Part shown: positions 1-7,508 of the stretch, piece after piece | Position numbering within the stretch: the first letter of the stretch is position 1 | How the letters are laid out: every line of letters begins with the position of its first letter | DNA from: DATARH01 sp035534855 | GTDB taxonomy: Bacteria; Pseudomonadota; Alphaproteobacteria; ATCC43930; CGMCC-115725 | DNA: 64,000 nt | NCBI GenBank assembly: GCA_035534855.1 | Contig: DATLRD010000014.1 | Location: 62,001-126,000 of the forward strand | Direction of reading: 5' to 3' | Position numbers and translations under genes: made by a program | The notes under the pieces: generated by a model | Database searches by the model: none | Seen by the model: only the letters and a program-made list of their open reading frames with translations | Told to the model about the DNA's origin: nothing

Positions 1-698
1 CCGGCGCCTTCGAGCAGCGGGTTGAGCGCCGAGCCCAGATTGGCGCCGAGCACCAGCGCAAACGCGGCGTCGGGCGGCACCACCTGGTTGGCGGCCAGCG
101 AGACGATCAGCAGCACGATCGCGACGCTCGAATGCGCCGCCCAGGTCAGCCCGGCGGCGAGGATCACGTCGATGACCGGCTGCGTCGCCAGCGAGCCCAT
201 CAACAGGCGCAGGCTCGGCACATCCTCGTACGGCGTCATCAGCGCCAGCAGCTGGACCAGCGCCATCAGCATCAGTCCGAGCCCGATCAGCACGCGGCCG
301 AGATCGCGGGTGCGCGATACGCGCTCGCGGCGGAACAGGATCACGCCGATCAGCACCAGCAGCGGCGCGACCCGGCCGATGTCGAACGACAGCAGCTGGA
401 CGATCAGCGTCGTGCCTATATTGGCGCCGAGCATCACCGCCAGCGCCGGGAGCAGATCGACCAGCCCGCCAGCGGCGAACCCGGCCGCCATCAGCCCGGT
501 CGCGGTGCTGCTCTGCAGGATCGCGGTGACGCCGAGCCCGGCGAGCAGGGCGCGGCAGCGACCGCTGAGCGCGCGCCCGAGAAAGCGCCGCAGATTGGGG
601 CCGAAGGCGCGCTGGATGCCGCTCTGCACCATATGCACGCCCCACAGCAGCAGGGCGATTGAGCCGGCAAGATCGACCAGAGTCAGGGTGGCACCCAT
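1..698 (-). CDS. Na/Pi cotransporter family protein (3' end cut by window edge)
   Basis: This inner-membrane protein belongs to the Na+/phosphate symporter (NptA/PNaS) family, which moves phosphate with sodium. About 232 codons are visible before the reading frame leaves the window. The sequence shows the two inverted half-repeats typical of the family. The first carries QSSTATG near residue 62 and GANIGTT near residue 90; the second carries AHSSVAIVLL and GANLGSALNP near the cut end. Hydrophobic segments dominate throughout. The ATG at 698 lies a few bases after a GGGAGGGG stretch that makes a good ribosome binding site. A C-terminal PhoU-like domain, present in many members, would lie outside the window. 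The family assignment is firm; the substrate is inferred. Confidence 0.85.
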   Translation of the reverse strand, partial: MGATLTLVDLAGSIALLLWGVHMVQSGIQRAFGPNLRRFLGRALSGRCRALLAGLGVTAILQSSTATGLMAAGFAAGGLVDLLPALAVMLGANIGTTLIVQLLSFDIGRVAPLLVLIGVILFRRERVSRTRDLGRVLIGLGLMLMALVQLLALMTPYEDVPSLRLLMGSLATQPVIDVILAAGLTWAAHSSVAIVLLIVSLAANQVVPPDAAFALVLGANLGSALNPLLEGA

Positions 699-810
699 CG
701 CCCCCTCCCGTCGCTGCAGGGCCGCGCGCACCACCGACGCGACCGGACATAAATGCCCGCCGCGGCGCCAAACTCAAGAAATAGTTGTGTCGGTGCCGCC
801 CCCGCTGGCG

Positions 811-1731
811 CTAATCCATCGGCAGGCCGGAATGCACGGTGCGCGAGTCGAGCGAGGTGAAGTTGCTCTGCAATGACGGCATCCCGACCTCGGCGACCAG
901 CTCGGGGGTCCAGCCGCCGTGATGGTGCACCATCCGCACCGGGCGCATGTGGCCATAGAGCGACAGTTCGGCGGCGCGCTGGTGGAATACCTGGCCGCTG
1001 ACGTATCCGGCCTGCTCCGAGGCGAGAAACACGCAGAGCGGCGCGATCGCGTCGGCCCGGCTGCGCCGCAGCCGCTCTTCGCGCAACGCCGCCGCGGCAG
1101 GGTCTTTCGGGGTCGGCACCGAGCGGGTCATCCGGGTATCGGCCGACGGCGCGACGACGTTGGCGGTGATGCCCTTCGACGCGTTCTCCATTGCGATGAT
1201 GCGGGCCAGCGCGACGATGCCGAGCTTGGCCGAGCCGTAATTGGCCTGGCCGACATTGCCGAGCAGGCCCGAGGTCGACGACACCAGGATCATGCGGCCG
1301 TAATTCTGCTCGCGGAACAGGTTGATCGCCGCGCGGTTGACGTTGAAGTGCCCGGTCATGTGCACGTCGATGACCGCCTGCCAGTCCTCCGGGAACATGT
1401 TGTGGAACATCTTGTCCCTGAGAATGCCGGCGGCGTTGAACACGATGTGCAGCCCGCCAAACGTGTCGCGCGCCTGCTGCACCATCTTCAGGCAATCGTC
1501 GAACTTGGCGACCGAGCCGTAATTGGCCGCCGCGTCGCCGCCTGCCGCCTTGATCTGGGAAACGATCTCCTCGGCCGGGGTCTGGTCCGAGCCTTCGCCC
1601 GAGCCGGTGGTGCCGGGGTCGTTGACGATGACCTTGGCGCCGTTCGCAGCCATCAGTTTGGCGACTTCGCCGCCGACCCCGCGGCCGGAGCCGGTGCAGA
1701 TCGCCACCCTACCTTCGAGCATCCCCGCCAT
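811..1731 (-). CDS. SDR family oxidoreductase (hydroxyacyl-CoA dehydrogenase-like)
   Basis: This is a classical short-chain dehydrogenase of 306 residues that uses NAD(P)H on a hydroxyl/keto substrate. The cofactor motif TGSGRGVG is at residues 13-20, the active-site Ser is at about 152, and the catalytic YxxxK pair is Tyr165 and Lys169. The loop after beta-2 (VNDPGTTGSGEGSD) is longer than usual and resembles the dehydrogenase part of peroxisomal multifunctional enzymes, so a 3-hydroxyacyl-CoA substrate is plausible but not proven. The start at 1731 was chosen because GGAGG lies eight bases upstream; an upstream in-frame ATG has no such site. The C-terminal 60 residues are an unusual extension containing HMRPVRMVHHHGGW. 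It neighbours ferredoxin, reductase and amidohydrolase genes that suggest catabolism. Confidence 0.85.
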   Translation of the reverse strand: MAGMLEGRVAICTGSGRGVGGEVAKLMAANGAKVIVNDPGTTGSGEGSDQTPAEEIVSQIKAAGGDAAANYGSVAKFDDCLKMVQQARDTFGGLHIVFNAAGILRDKMFHNMFPEDWQAVIDVHMTGHFNVNRAAINLFREQNYGRMILVSSTSGLLGNVGQANYGSAKLGIVALARIIAMENASKGITANVVAPSADTRMTRSVPTPKDPAAAALREERLRRSRADAIAPLCVFLASEQAGYVSGQVFHQRAAELSLYGHMRPVRMVHHHGGWTPELVAEVGMPSLQSNFTSLDSRTVHSGLPMD

Positions 1732-1763
1732 TTCCGCCTTCCTCCCAAACCCTGTGGGGCCGA

Positions 1764-1792
1764 GTTGATGCGCCTGCAACCGGGATTGTCAA
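1764..1792 (-). promoter_or_regulatory. Possible sigma70-type promoter of the SDR gene
   Basis: Reading leftward there is a perfect TTGACA at 1792-1787, then a 17-base spacer, then ATCAAC at 1769-1764 as a weak -10. Transcription would begin about 25 bases before the SDR start. Two copies of ATCTGCAG, 11 bases apart (1820-1827 and 1831-1838), lie just upstream and could be an operator on one face of the helix. This rests on pattern only. Confidence 0.35.
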
Positions 1793-1920
1793 CTCGCCCC
1801 GTTTGCTGCTTTTGCTGTTATCTGCAGGAAATCTGCAGCAAACCCCCGCCCCTCCGCGGTCGGCAATCTTGAATAGCATAGCCGCGGAATGTGGCCGAAT
1901 TGGTGGCGGAATGTCCGGGG

Positions 1921-2190
1921 CTAAAGGAGCCGGCCCTGGGTCTCGGTCTGCTCCCGTGCCGACGCCCGGAAAGTGGCGGCGGTGTCGATACGAGGGATGC
2001 GCGGACGCTTTCCCATGAACAGTTCGGCGAGCGTGATGATCTGGATTTTGGGCACCCGTTCAAAGGGGGTTTCAAAGAAGCCGGCCGCGACGGCCTCGCG
2101 CTCCATGACCCGCGTCGGCAGCGCCAGCGAGATCAGCACCCCGATCGCCGCTTTCTCGCGCTCGACGACAGCGATCAGGTCGCGCACCAT
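1921..2190 (-). pseudogene. Remnant of a site-specific DNA methyltransferase (C-terminus only)
   Basis: About 90 codons, reading from MVRDLIAVVEREKAAIGVL to the stop at 1921, match my memory of the C-terminal end of Mod/M.-type adenine or N4-cytosine methyltransferases. In those proteins a VEREKAxIGxx(I/L)xLxxPT segment is followed by AGFY/F and a P(K/R)IQI(I/L)TxxEL segment; here AAGFFETP and VPKIQIITLAEL are present. The catalytic DPPY/SPPY and AdoMet motifs are absent, so it cannot be active. The frame continues upstream into the palindromic repeat beginning at 2202, which supplies unrelated codons. This suggests that the repeat element sits at the truncation point. The family recall is from memory and was not searched. 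Confidence 0.6.
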
Positions 2191-2201
2191 GCCGACCCCG
2201 A

Positions 2202-2268
2202 CCCCTCCCTCTCCCCCCGATGGGCGGAGAGGGTCGATGCCGGCGTTTCCGACGAGTTCACGGTGCAC
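2202..2268. repeat. 67-bp direct repeat, copy 1, containing a CCCTCTCC/GGAGAGGG palindrome
   Basis: This 67-base segment recurs at 2458-2524 with only a few mismatches. It contains a GC-rich hairpin with CCCTCTCC and GGAGAGGG arms around 2207-2233. Read on the minus strand it encodes the same peptide, VHRELVGNAG followed by DPLRPSGGEGG, as the 3' end of the DUF559 gene. It is therefore a duplicated gene tail plus hairpin, placed next to the methyltransferase remnant. Confidence 0.85.
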
Positions 2269-2365
2269 ATCTCCGTTCCATCGCTCGCGATGCTCTCGCG
2301 GAGCACGGCGGAAGGCGCGCCGCCGTTTGTCAACTCGCCCGGCTGCGCCGCCTTGCTACACCTCT

Positions 2366-2393
2366 CCCTCTCCGCCCCCGGGAGCGGAGAGGG
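2366..2393. repeat. Perfect 10-bp-arm GC-rich palindrome
   Basis: CCCTCTCCGC at 2366-2375 and its exact reverse complement at 2384-2393 enclose an eight-base loop. It is related to the hairpins inside the two 67-base direct repeats on either side and is probably a third member of the same REP-like family. No T-run follows, so a terminator role is not supported. Confidence 0.75.
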
Positions 2394-2431
2394 CCGGGGT
2401 GAGGTGGGGGAAGCAGTGCCGTTTGCCCACC

Positions 2432-2839
2432 TCACCCTCCCGTCGCTCCGCGACGGGCCCCTCCCTCTCCCCCCGATGGGCGGAGAGGGTCGACGCCCGC
2501 GTTTCCGACGAGTTCACGGTGCACGCTCTCGACCACCCCGACGATATTGTTGAGGACATCTCCGTTCCAAAAGCGAATGACCCGGTAGCCGTGCTCGCCG
2601 AGTTCACGCGTGCGGCTGGCATCGGCCTGCTGCTGGGTCGTGTGCTGCCCGCCATCAAGCTCAATCGCGATTTTTCGGGACGGGCAGGCGAAATCGACGA
2701 CATACGGTCCGATCGGATGTTGTCGCCGGAAGCGGTACTCGGGCAGAAGCTCCCGCAGCGCACGCCATAATCGCTTTTCGACCTCCGTCGCGTTCCGGCG
2801 CAAGCGGCGCGCAACCAGGGTTCGAGGTCTGCGCACCAC
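2432..2839 (-). CDS. DUF559 (VSR-like) endonuclease-domain protein
   Basis: This small protein (about 135 residues) carries the DUF559 fold, related to very-short-patch-repair and other PD-(D/E)XK nucleases. Visible signatures are RRNATEVEKRLWRALR, then RFRRQHPIGPYVVDFAC, and the putative catalytic strand KIAIELDGGQH, followed by YRVIRFWNGDVLNN. The GTG at 2839 was chosen because the N-terminal domain begins immediately after it and AGAGGAG-like bases precede it; the GTG at 2836 is equally possible. The last 25 or so codons lie in the palindromic repeat and read as low-complexity DPLRPSGGEGG. It follows the ferredoxin reductase gene by 22 bases on the same strand. Its biological role is unknown; DUF559 genes are often linked to repeats of this kind in my experience. 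Confidence 0.75.
   Translation of the reverse strand: MVRRPRTLVARRLRRNATEVEKRLWRALRELLPEYRFRRQHPIGPYVVDFACPSRKIAIELDGGQHTTQQQADASRTRELGEHGYRVIRFWNGDVLNNIVGVVESVHRELVGNAGVDPLRPSGGEGGARRGATGG
2458..2524. repeat. 67-bp direct repeat, copy 2 (within the DUF559 3' end)
   Basis: This is the second copy of the segment at 2202-2268, differing mainly at the bases following GGGTCGA. This copy lies inside the DUF559 reading frame, so it is likely the parent of the upstream copy. The hairpin occupies roughly 2463-2490. Just upstream (2405-2457) further inverted matches, GGTGAGGTGGG against CCCACCTCACC, add more secondary structure. Confidence 0.85.
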
Positions 2840-2861
2840 TCCTCTCCCCGCCGAAGAAGCC

Positions 2862-4106
2862 CTATGAGCGCGCCACGGCGCGCAGGTCGAAGCCGGGGTC
2901 GGTGGCCTCTTCGGGGGCGACGCTGCGCCCGGCGGCGAGGAGGCGGCGGGCAAAGGCGTGATCGGCGGGCTTGTTAATCGATTCGATGCCGAGCAGCGTA
3001 TCGCCGGCATAGCAGAACACCGAGAACTCGCCGCTCTCGATATTGCCGCGCACGGCGACGCGGTCGTGGCCGGTGGTCAACCCGGCGATCTGCAGCTTGA
3101 TCTCGCCCTGTTCGCTCCAGAACCACGGCAGCGCGGTGTAGGGGTGCGGCTTGCCGGTGAGCCGCGCGGCGACGCAGCGCGCGTGGTCGGCGGCGTTCTG
3201 CACCGCTTCGAGCCGCACCGGGTTGATCCGCGAATGCACCGACGGAAACGCGGCGCAATCGCCGATCGCCGAGATGCTCGGGTCGGCGGTCAGCAGCACA
3301 TTGTCGACGAGGATGCCGTTGCCGACGGCGAGCCCGCATTCGGCCGCCAACTCGGTGTTGGGCACGACCCCGACGCTGACGACGACGAGATCGGCCGACA
3401 ATGTCGTGCCGTCCTTCAGCGCGACCGCTGACACCTTGCCGCCGTCGCCGACGATCCGCTCGGCCTGCGCGCCAAAGGTGAATTCGACGCCGGTCGCGCG
3501 GTGGGCGTGGGCGAAATGCCCCGAGGTTTCGACGCAGACGACGCGGCCCATGACCCGGTCGGCCAGCTCGACGATATGCACCGGCTTGCCCATCGCGCGC
3601 GCCACCGCGGCAAATTCGAGGCCGATGAACCCGGCGCCGATCACGACGATGTTCTGCGCCGCGGCGAGCCTGGACTTCAGATCGTCGGTCTCGGCGAGGT
3701 TGCGCAGAAAGCACACGCCGTCGAGCTCGATGCCGGGCAGCGGCGGCACCCGGTTGCGCGCCCCGGTGGCGATCACGAGGTGGTCGTAGGACAGCGTGCC
3801 ACCGTCGGCGAGCGCCAGTTTGCGCGCGGCGCGCTCGATCGCGACCGCGCGGGTGCCGCCGAGCAGCTCGATGCGCTGCTCGGCGTAGAACGCCTCGTGC
3901 CGCATCAGCAAGAGGTCGAGGCCGATCTTGCCGCTGAGGTAATCCTTGGACAGCGGCGGCCGCTGATAAGGCAGGCCGGGCTCGTCGCCGACCAGCAACA
4001 CCTCGCCGTCATACCCGCTCTGCCGCAGCGAGGCGGCGAGCTGAAACCCGCCGTGCCCGGCGCCGAGGATGACGACCCGGCCGCCCGACACAACGCCCGG
4101 CGGCAT
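2862..4106 (-). CDS. FAD-dependent ferredoxin reductase (rhodocoxin/putidaredoxin reductase type)
   Basis: This 414-residue flavoprotein passes electrons from NAD(P)H to a [2Fe-2S] ferredoxin. The N-terminal FAD site VVILGAGHGG is at residues 11-20, the YQRPPLSKDYL segment typical of this family at about 47-57, the NAD site VVIGAGFIGLE at 154-164, and the second FAD motif AIGDCAAF near 290. The C-terminal reductase domain begins around WFWSEQG. The start codon overlaps the stop of the ferredoxin gene by one base (TGATG), which indicates translational coupling. With the ferredoxin it makes a complete redox chain for a Rieske oxygenase or P450, but no such terminal oxygenase is present nearby. 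Confidence 0.93.
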   Translation of the reverse strand: MPPGVVSGGRVVILGAGHGGFQLAASLRQSGYDGEVLLVGDEPGLPYQRPPLSKDYLSGKIGLDLLLMRHEAFYAEQRIELLGGTRAVAIERAARKLALADGGTLSYDHLVIATGARNRVPPLPGIELDGVCFLRNLAETDDLKSRLAAAQNIVVIGAGFIGLEFAAVARAMGKPVHIVELADRVMGRVVCVETSGHFAHAHRATGVEFTFGAQAERIVGDGGKVSAVALKDGTTLSADLVVVSVGVVPNTELAAECGLAVGNGILVDNVLLTADPSISAIGDCAAFPSVHSRINPVRLEAVQNAADHARCVAARLTGKPHPYTALPWFWSEQGEIKLQIAGLTTGHDRVAVRGNIESGEFSVFCYAGDTLLGIESINKPADHAFARRLLAAGRSVAPEEATDPGFDLRAVARS

Positions 4107-4429
4107 CAGGTCTGCGTCTCCGGCATCGTCACGACCAGCCCCTCCATCTGCGGCGACACGACGAGCTGGCACGACAGCCGGCTGTTGGGCTGGCGCGGAC
4201 AGGCGGTGCCGTCGAGCATCGCGTCCTCGCCGACCTCCATCTCCGGGCACAGCGCGGCCTGGTCCTCGCGCACATAGACGTGGCAGGTCGCGCACATGCA
4301 CGACCCGCCACATTCGGCGACGATGCCGTCAACCCCGTTGAGCACTGCGGCCTGCATGACGCTGGTGCCGACCGGCACGTCGAGCGCGGTATGTTTCCCA
4401 TCATGGGCGATATAAGTGACGCGCGGCAT
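4106..4429 (-). CDS. [2Fe-2S] adrenodoxin-type ferredoxin
   Basis: This 107-residue cytoplasmic electron carrier has the adrenodoxin/putidaredoxin cluster pattern: Cys40, Cys46 and Cys49 in ECGGSCMCATCH (CX5CX2C) and the fourth ligand Cys87 in RLSCQLVV. It starts with MPRVTYIAHDGK, as is normal for the family. The gene is the first of a coupled pair with the FAD reductase. It is divergent from the amidohydrolase gene at 4564, leaving a 134-base promoter-containing gap. The partner oxygenase is unknown. Confidence 0.95.
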   Translation of the reverse strand: MPRVTYIAHDGKHTALDVPVGTSVMQAAVLNGVDGIVAECGGSCMCATCHVYVREDQAALCPEMEVGEDAMLDGTACPRQPNSRLSCQLVVSPQMEGLVVTMPETQT

Positions 4430-4563
4430 GGTTCGGTGGATTCCTCCGCTTCGGACAGTACTTGAGCCGTAAATGATCCGCCGCCCGCGGTCGAGTATTT
4501 TCCGCGGTGGCGACGCGGCGGTGGTGTATGATTCTCACAACTCGCGTGACAGGGAGGCACGAG

Positions 4564-5715
4564 ATGCGAAACGGGCTGCGCGTATTCGACGCCGATACCC
4601 ATGTCGAACCCTCGGCGGAGGTCATCGACCAGTATGTCGAGCCCGGGTTCCGGCCGCGTCTCGCCGAGCTGGCGCCCTACCGGATGCCGATGCGCCCAAG
4701 CACGCCGGGCGGGGCGCCGGGGCGGCACGTCTACCGTTTCGGCCAGATCTCGTATAGGCGCATCCTCGGCGAAGCCGCGCCACGCCCCGACCACTCCGGC
4801 CGCGACTCGGTATGGATGGGGTCGAAACAGCCGCGCCCCGGCGTGATGGACGACCAGGCCGCCTCGCGCGTCGCCGACATGGACGAGGAAGGCACCGACG
4901 GGCATTTCCTGATCCCGACCGCGTGGACCAGCCTCGTCGGCCACCAGGACCCGACGCTGGAGACCGGGGTGATCCGCGCCTATCACCGGCATATGGAGGA
5001 TTTCTGTGCGCGGTATCCCGGGCGGCTGACCAGCATGATCGTGGCCTCGGCGCGCGATGTCGACGCCGCGGTCAAGGAGATCAGGGATTGGGGCAAATCG
5101 CGCTGGGCGGTCGCGGTGATGCCGCTGGTCACCAAGGACATTCCGGCCGACCACCCCTCGCTGGAGCCGATCTGGAACGAATGCGTCGCGCACGATTTGC
5201 CGATCACGCACCACAGTTTCACGTGGACCCCGCCCTATTTTCCCGGCGTGTTCGATTTGTGGGACAACATCTTTCTCGGCCGGCTGTCGTCGCACCCGTG
5301 GGGGGCGATGCGGTTCATCGCCTCGGTGATCGGCGGCGGCATCATGGACCGGCACCCCAAGCTGCGCGTCGGCATCCTCGAATGCGGCTTTGGCTGGCTG
5401 CCGTTCTGGGGACGGCGGATGAACGAGCAGTACGAATATGTCGGCAGCACCGCCAAGCTGCAGCACCACCCGATGGATTACATGAAAAGCGGGCGGTTCT
5501 TCTGCAGCGTCGAGCGGCACGAGGGCGAGGACATGTACAACATGGTCCGCGGCTTCCTCGGCGACGACGTGCTGATGTACGCCTCGGACTATCCGCACTC
5601 GGAATGCCAGTTCCCGAACACGGTCGACAATTTCCTGGCGTGGCAGACCCTCAAGCCCGACACGCGCAAGAAGCTGATGTCGGACAACGCCAGCCGGTTT
5701 TTCCGGCAGGCGTAA
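4564..5715 (+). CDS. Amidohydrolase family 2 (ACMSD-like) protein
   Basis: This 383-residue metal-dependent hydrolase or decarboxylase belongs to the amidohydrolase_2 superfamily. The first metal-binding segment is FDADTHVEPS near residue 10. A histidine pair ITHHSFTW lies near 217, and the conserved aspartate is in MYASDYPHSE near 340. The ATG at 4564 has GGGAGG eight bases before it; the longer frame upstream lacks a site. Proteins of this subgroup accompany aromatic or terpenoid degradation genes, and the divergent ferredoxin and reductase fit this. The reaction (hydrolysis or decarboxylation) cannot be read from sequence. Confidence 0.88.
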   Translation: MRNGLRVFDADTHVEPSAEVIDQYVEPGFRPRLAELAPYRMPMRPSTPGGAPGRHVYRFGQISYRRILGEAAPRPDHSGRDSVWMGSKQPRPGVMDDQAASRVADMDEEGTDGHFLIPTAWTSLVGHQDPTLETGVIRAYHRHMEDFCARYPGRLTSMIVASARDVDAAVKEIRDWGKSRWAVAVMPLVTKDIPADHPSLEPIWNECVAHDLPITHHSFTWTPPYFPGVFDLWDNIFLGRLSSHPWGAMRFIASVIGGGIMDRHPKLRVGILECGFGWLPFWGRRMNEQYEYVGSTAKLQHHPMDYMKSGRFFCSVERHEGEDMYNMVRGFLGDDVLMYASDYPHSECQFPNTVDNFLAWQTLKPDTRKKLMSDNASRFFRQA

Positions 5716-5756
5716 CCTTTTTTCCCGGAGTTGTATCCTCCGGGGCGGAGAACGCG

Positions 5757-6242
5757 ATGAACATTCGAGTAATGGCAGCCTGCCTCGTAGCGCTGCTGCT
5801 GCCGGCCGGCGCCCACGCGGCCTCGGTCTGGGAATTTGACGGCGCCTGCAAGGCGGTAACCAAGGAAGGTGACAAAGCCGCCGATCTTTCCAAGACAACC
5901 CCGACGGCGATCCCGTGCGAGGCCGCCATGCTGATGAGAGGTGCGAACGGGGTTGCAGTTCTGACCGCAGGGAAACTGAACGGCGGCGGAGTGCCGATCG
6001 GGTTCGGGAGCTCGAACTTTCAGCTGAAATCTTCGGGCAAGATGGTCACGATGTCGGTGGACACGTTGCATGTCGGAACGGCGAAGGGGGTGGATGCGAC
6101 GGGCGCCTGCCTGTTTTTCGGCCCCGACATCGGAAAGGTGACGACGATCTCCTGCAACGCGACGGTGGTAACCGGATCGCGCAAGAAGCTGATCGGCGTC
6201 AATATCAAGGTGGCCTCGGTTCGCGTGATCCAGGCTCAATAA
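5757..6242 (+). CDS. Secreted hypothetical protein
   Basis: A 161-residue protein of unknown function. The first 21 residues, ending PAGAHA, form a clear Sec signal peptide. The mature part is beta-rich in appearance and has four cysteines (CK, PCEA, ACLFF, SCNA) that could form two disulfides in the periplasm. It lies 41 bases after the amidohydrolase and may share its transcript. Base composition is somewhat lower in GC than its neighbours. I do not recognise a family. Confidence 0.75.
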   Translation: MNIRVMAACLVALLLPAGAHAASVWEFDGACKAVTKEGDKAADLSKTTPTAIPCEAAMLMRGANGVAVLTAGKLNGGGVPIGFGSSNFQLKSSGKMVTMSVDTLHVGTAKGVDATGACLFFGPDIGKVTTISCNATVVTGSRKKLIGVNIKVASVRVIQAQ

Positions 6243-6298
6243 CGCAGGCGGGGCTAAGGGTTCTGGCGCCGGGAAATTGCGGCCGGGTCGGGCGGCGG

Positions 6299-7198
6299 CT
6301 ATCGTTGCCGCGCCGCGCGCCGTAGCGTCTCGCGCCACAGGATGTAGAGGCCGGAGCCGACGACGATCGCCGCGCCGAAGATCAAATCCGGCCCCGGCAC
6401 GTCGCCCCACACGGCAAAGCCGAGGATCATCGCCCAAACCAGCGACAGATAGTTGAACGGCACCACCGCCGAGGGCGGCGCCAGCGACAGCGAGCGGGTC
6501 CACCACATCTGGGCGATGCCATTGCCGGCACCGGCGGCCGCCAGCATCGCCGCATCGTGCCAGCCCGGCCGCACAAACCCGAACGGCAGCAAGGTCAGCG
6601 TGCACAGCGTGATGATCGCCATCTGGTAGAGTGTCATCGTCTCGGCCGACTCGGTAACGCTCATCCGGGCGATCGCGATCGCCACGCTCGAGATCAGCAC
6701 CGCGTTGGCGAGCGCAAACAGCGCTCCCGGCTGGATCGCGCCGGCGCCAGGACGGGCGATGACGACGACGCCGATAAAGCCGATCAGCAGCGCCGACCAG
6801 CGGTGGATGCCGACCCGCTCTTTAAGGATCACGATCGACAGCAGCGTGGTGAACAGCGGCGCGGCAAAGCTGACCGCTGTCGCGGAACCGAGCGGCATCA
6901 GGCTGAGCGCGATGAACATGCAGGTCATCGAGCCGAATTGCGAGACGCCCCGCCCGAGATGCGCGCGCAGCCGGTTGGTGCGCAGCACGGCGATCCCCCG
7001 GCGCGGCAGGACCATCGCGGCGACCGTGACAAAGGCGAACAGCGAGCGGTAGAACGCAACCTCGCCGATCGGGTACTTTGCGATTTCCCACTTGACGACC
7101 GCATTGACCCCGGCGAACGCAACGGTCGAGACGACCATGTAGAGGATGCCGCGCGACAGCTGGTTGCGGCGCGCGGCAGATGCATCGGCAACGGTCAT
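6299..7198 (-). CDS. EamA/DMT-family transporter
   Basis: This 299-residue inner-membrane protein has ten hydrophobic segments arranged as two EamA repeats, the drug/metabolite transporter fold. The N-terminal half contains FAGVNAVVKWEIAKYP and the helix ATAVSFAAPLFTTLLSIVILKERV, which is characteristic of EamA domains; the second half contains APPSAVVPFNYLSLVWA. The ATG at 7198 is the first methionine that fits the domain, and the longer upstream frame is non-coding in character. The substrate is unknown; family members export amino acids, nucleobases or other metabolites. It is convergent with the secreted protein gene. Confidence 0.88.
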   Translation of the reverse strand: MTVADASAARRNQLSRGILYMVVSTVAFAGVNAVVKWEIAKYPIGEVAFYRSLFAFVTVAAMVLPRRGIAVLRTNRLRAHLGRGVSQFGSMTCMFIALSLMPLGSATAVSFAAPLFTTLLSIVILKERVGIHRWSALLIGFIGVVVIARPGAGAIQPGALFALANAVLISSVAIAIARMSVTESAETMTLYQMAIITLCTLTLLPFGFVRPGWHDAAMLAAAGAGNGIAQMWWTRSLSLAPPSAVVPFNYLSLVWAMILGFAVWGDVPGPDLIFGAAIVVGSGLYILWRETLRRAARQR

Positions 7199-7366
7199 GC
7201 GGCGCCCCCACGGCTCTTTTGCGACCCGCCCGCTTCGCGGCGGGCGGCCCGGCTGGTCATGCCGTTTCTGCCGACGCCCCAATCTAGCCGATCGCGAATC
7301 TGCCACAATGCCTGCTCGGCGGCCCGCAACACCAACAGCGGCAACAAGCTGCTCGCCGCCGATGGC

Positions 7367-7406
7367 GACGACGCATCGCGACCAACGACGACGCATCGCG
7401 ACCAAC
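7367..7406. repeat. Exact 20-bp tandem duplication (two units)
   Basis: The unit GACGACGCATCGCGACCAAC is present twice in a row without mismatch (7367-7386 and 7387-7406). A partial, diverged continuation follows (ACGGTGCATCACAGCG). It lies in non-coding DNA upstream of parD and may be a recent slippage product or paired binding sites. Confidence 0.8.
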
Positions 7407-7462
7407 ACGGTGCATCACAGCGCGGCGACGCCGTCTTTTGTCGAGCTGCCGGTGTTGCAGGC

Positions 7463-7481
7463 GGTATGAGGATTTCATACC
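7463..7481. promoter_or_regulatory. Palindromic operator upstream of parD
   Basis: GGTATGA and its exact reverse complement TCATACC flank a five-base spacer, 27 bases before the parD start codon. ParD antitoxins normally repress their own promoter by binding such inverted repeats through a ribbon-helix-helix dimer. The site is seen in the sequence; its use as an operator is inferred. Confidence 0.5.
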
Positions 7482-7508
7482 CTCAGGATAGGTAACAAGG
7501 GGGCCGCG

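Larger units (their letters stand above)
7199..7508. other. Intergenic region with tandem repeat and operator
   Basis: This 310-base stretch lies between the divergent EamA and parD genes. It holds a two-unit 20-base tandem repeat (7367-7406) and a hairpin operator close to parD. Frames crossing it look like shadows. No tRNA or small RNA structure was recognised. Confidence 0.5.

Noticed and set aside
132..662. Long plus-strand frame rich in His, Gln and Arg
   Set aside because: It is the reverse shadow of the Na/Pi cotransporter gene, and its composition is typical of antisense frames in GC-rich DNA.
4129..5898. 589-codon minus-strand frame over the amidohydrolase and ferredoxin genes
   Set aside because: It is a shadow of 4564-5715 with no recognisable domain; the real genes have clear motifs and start sites.
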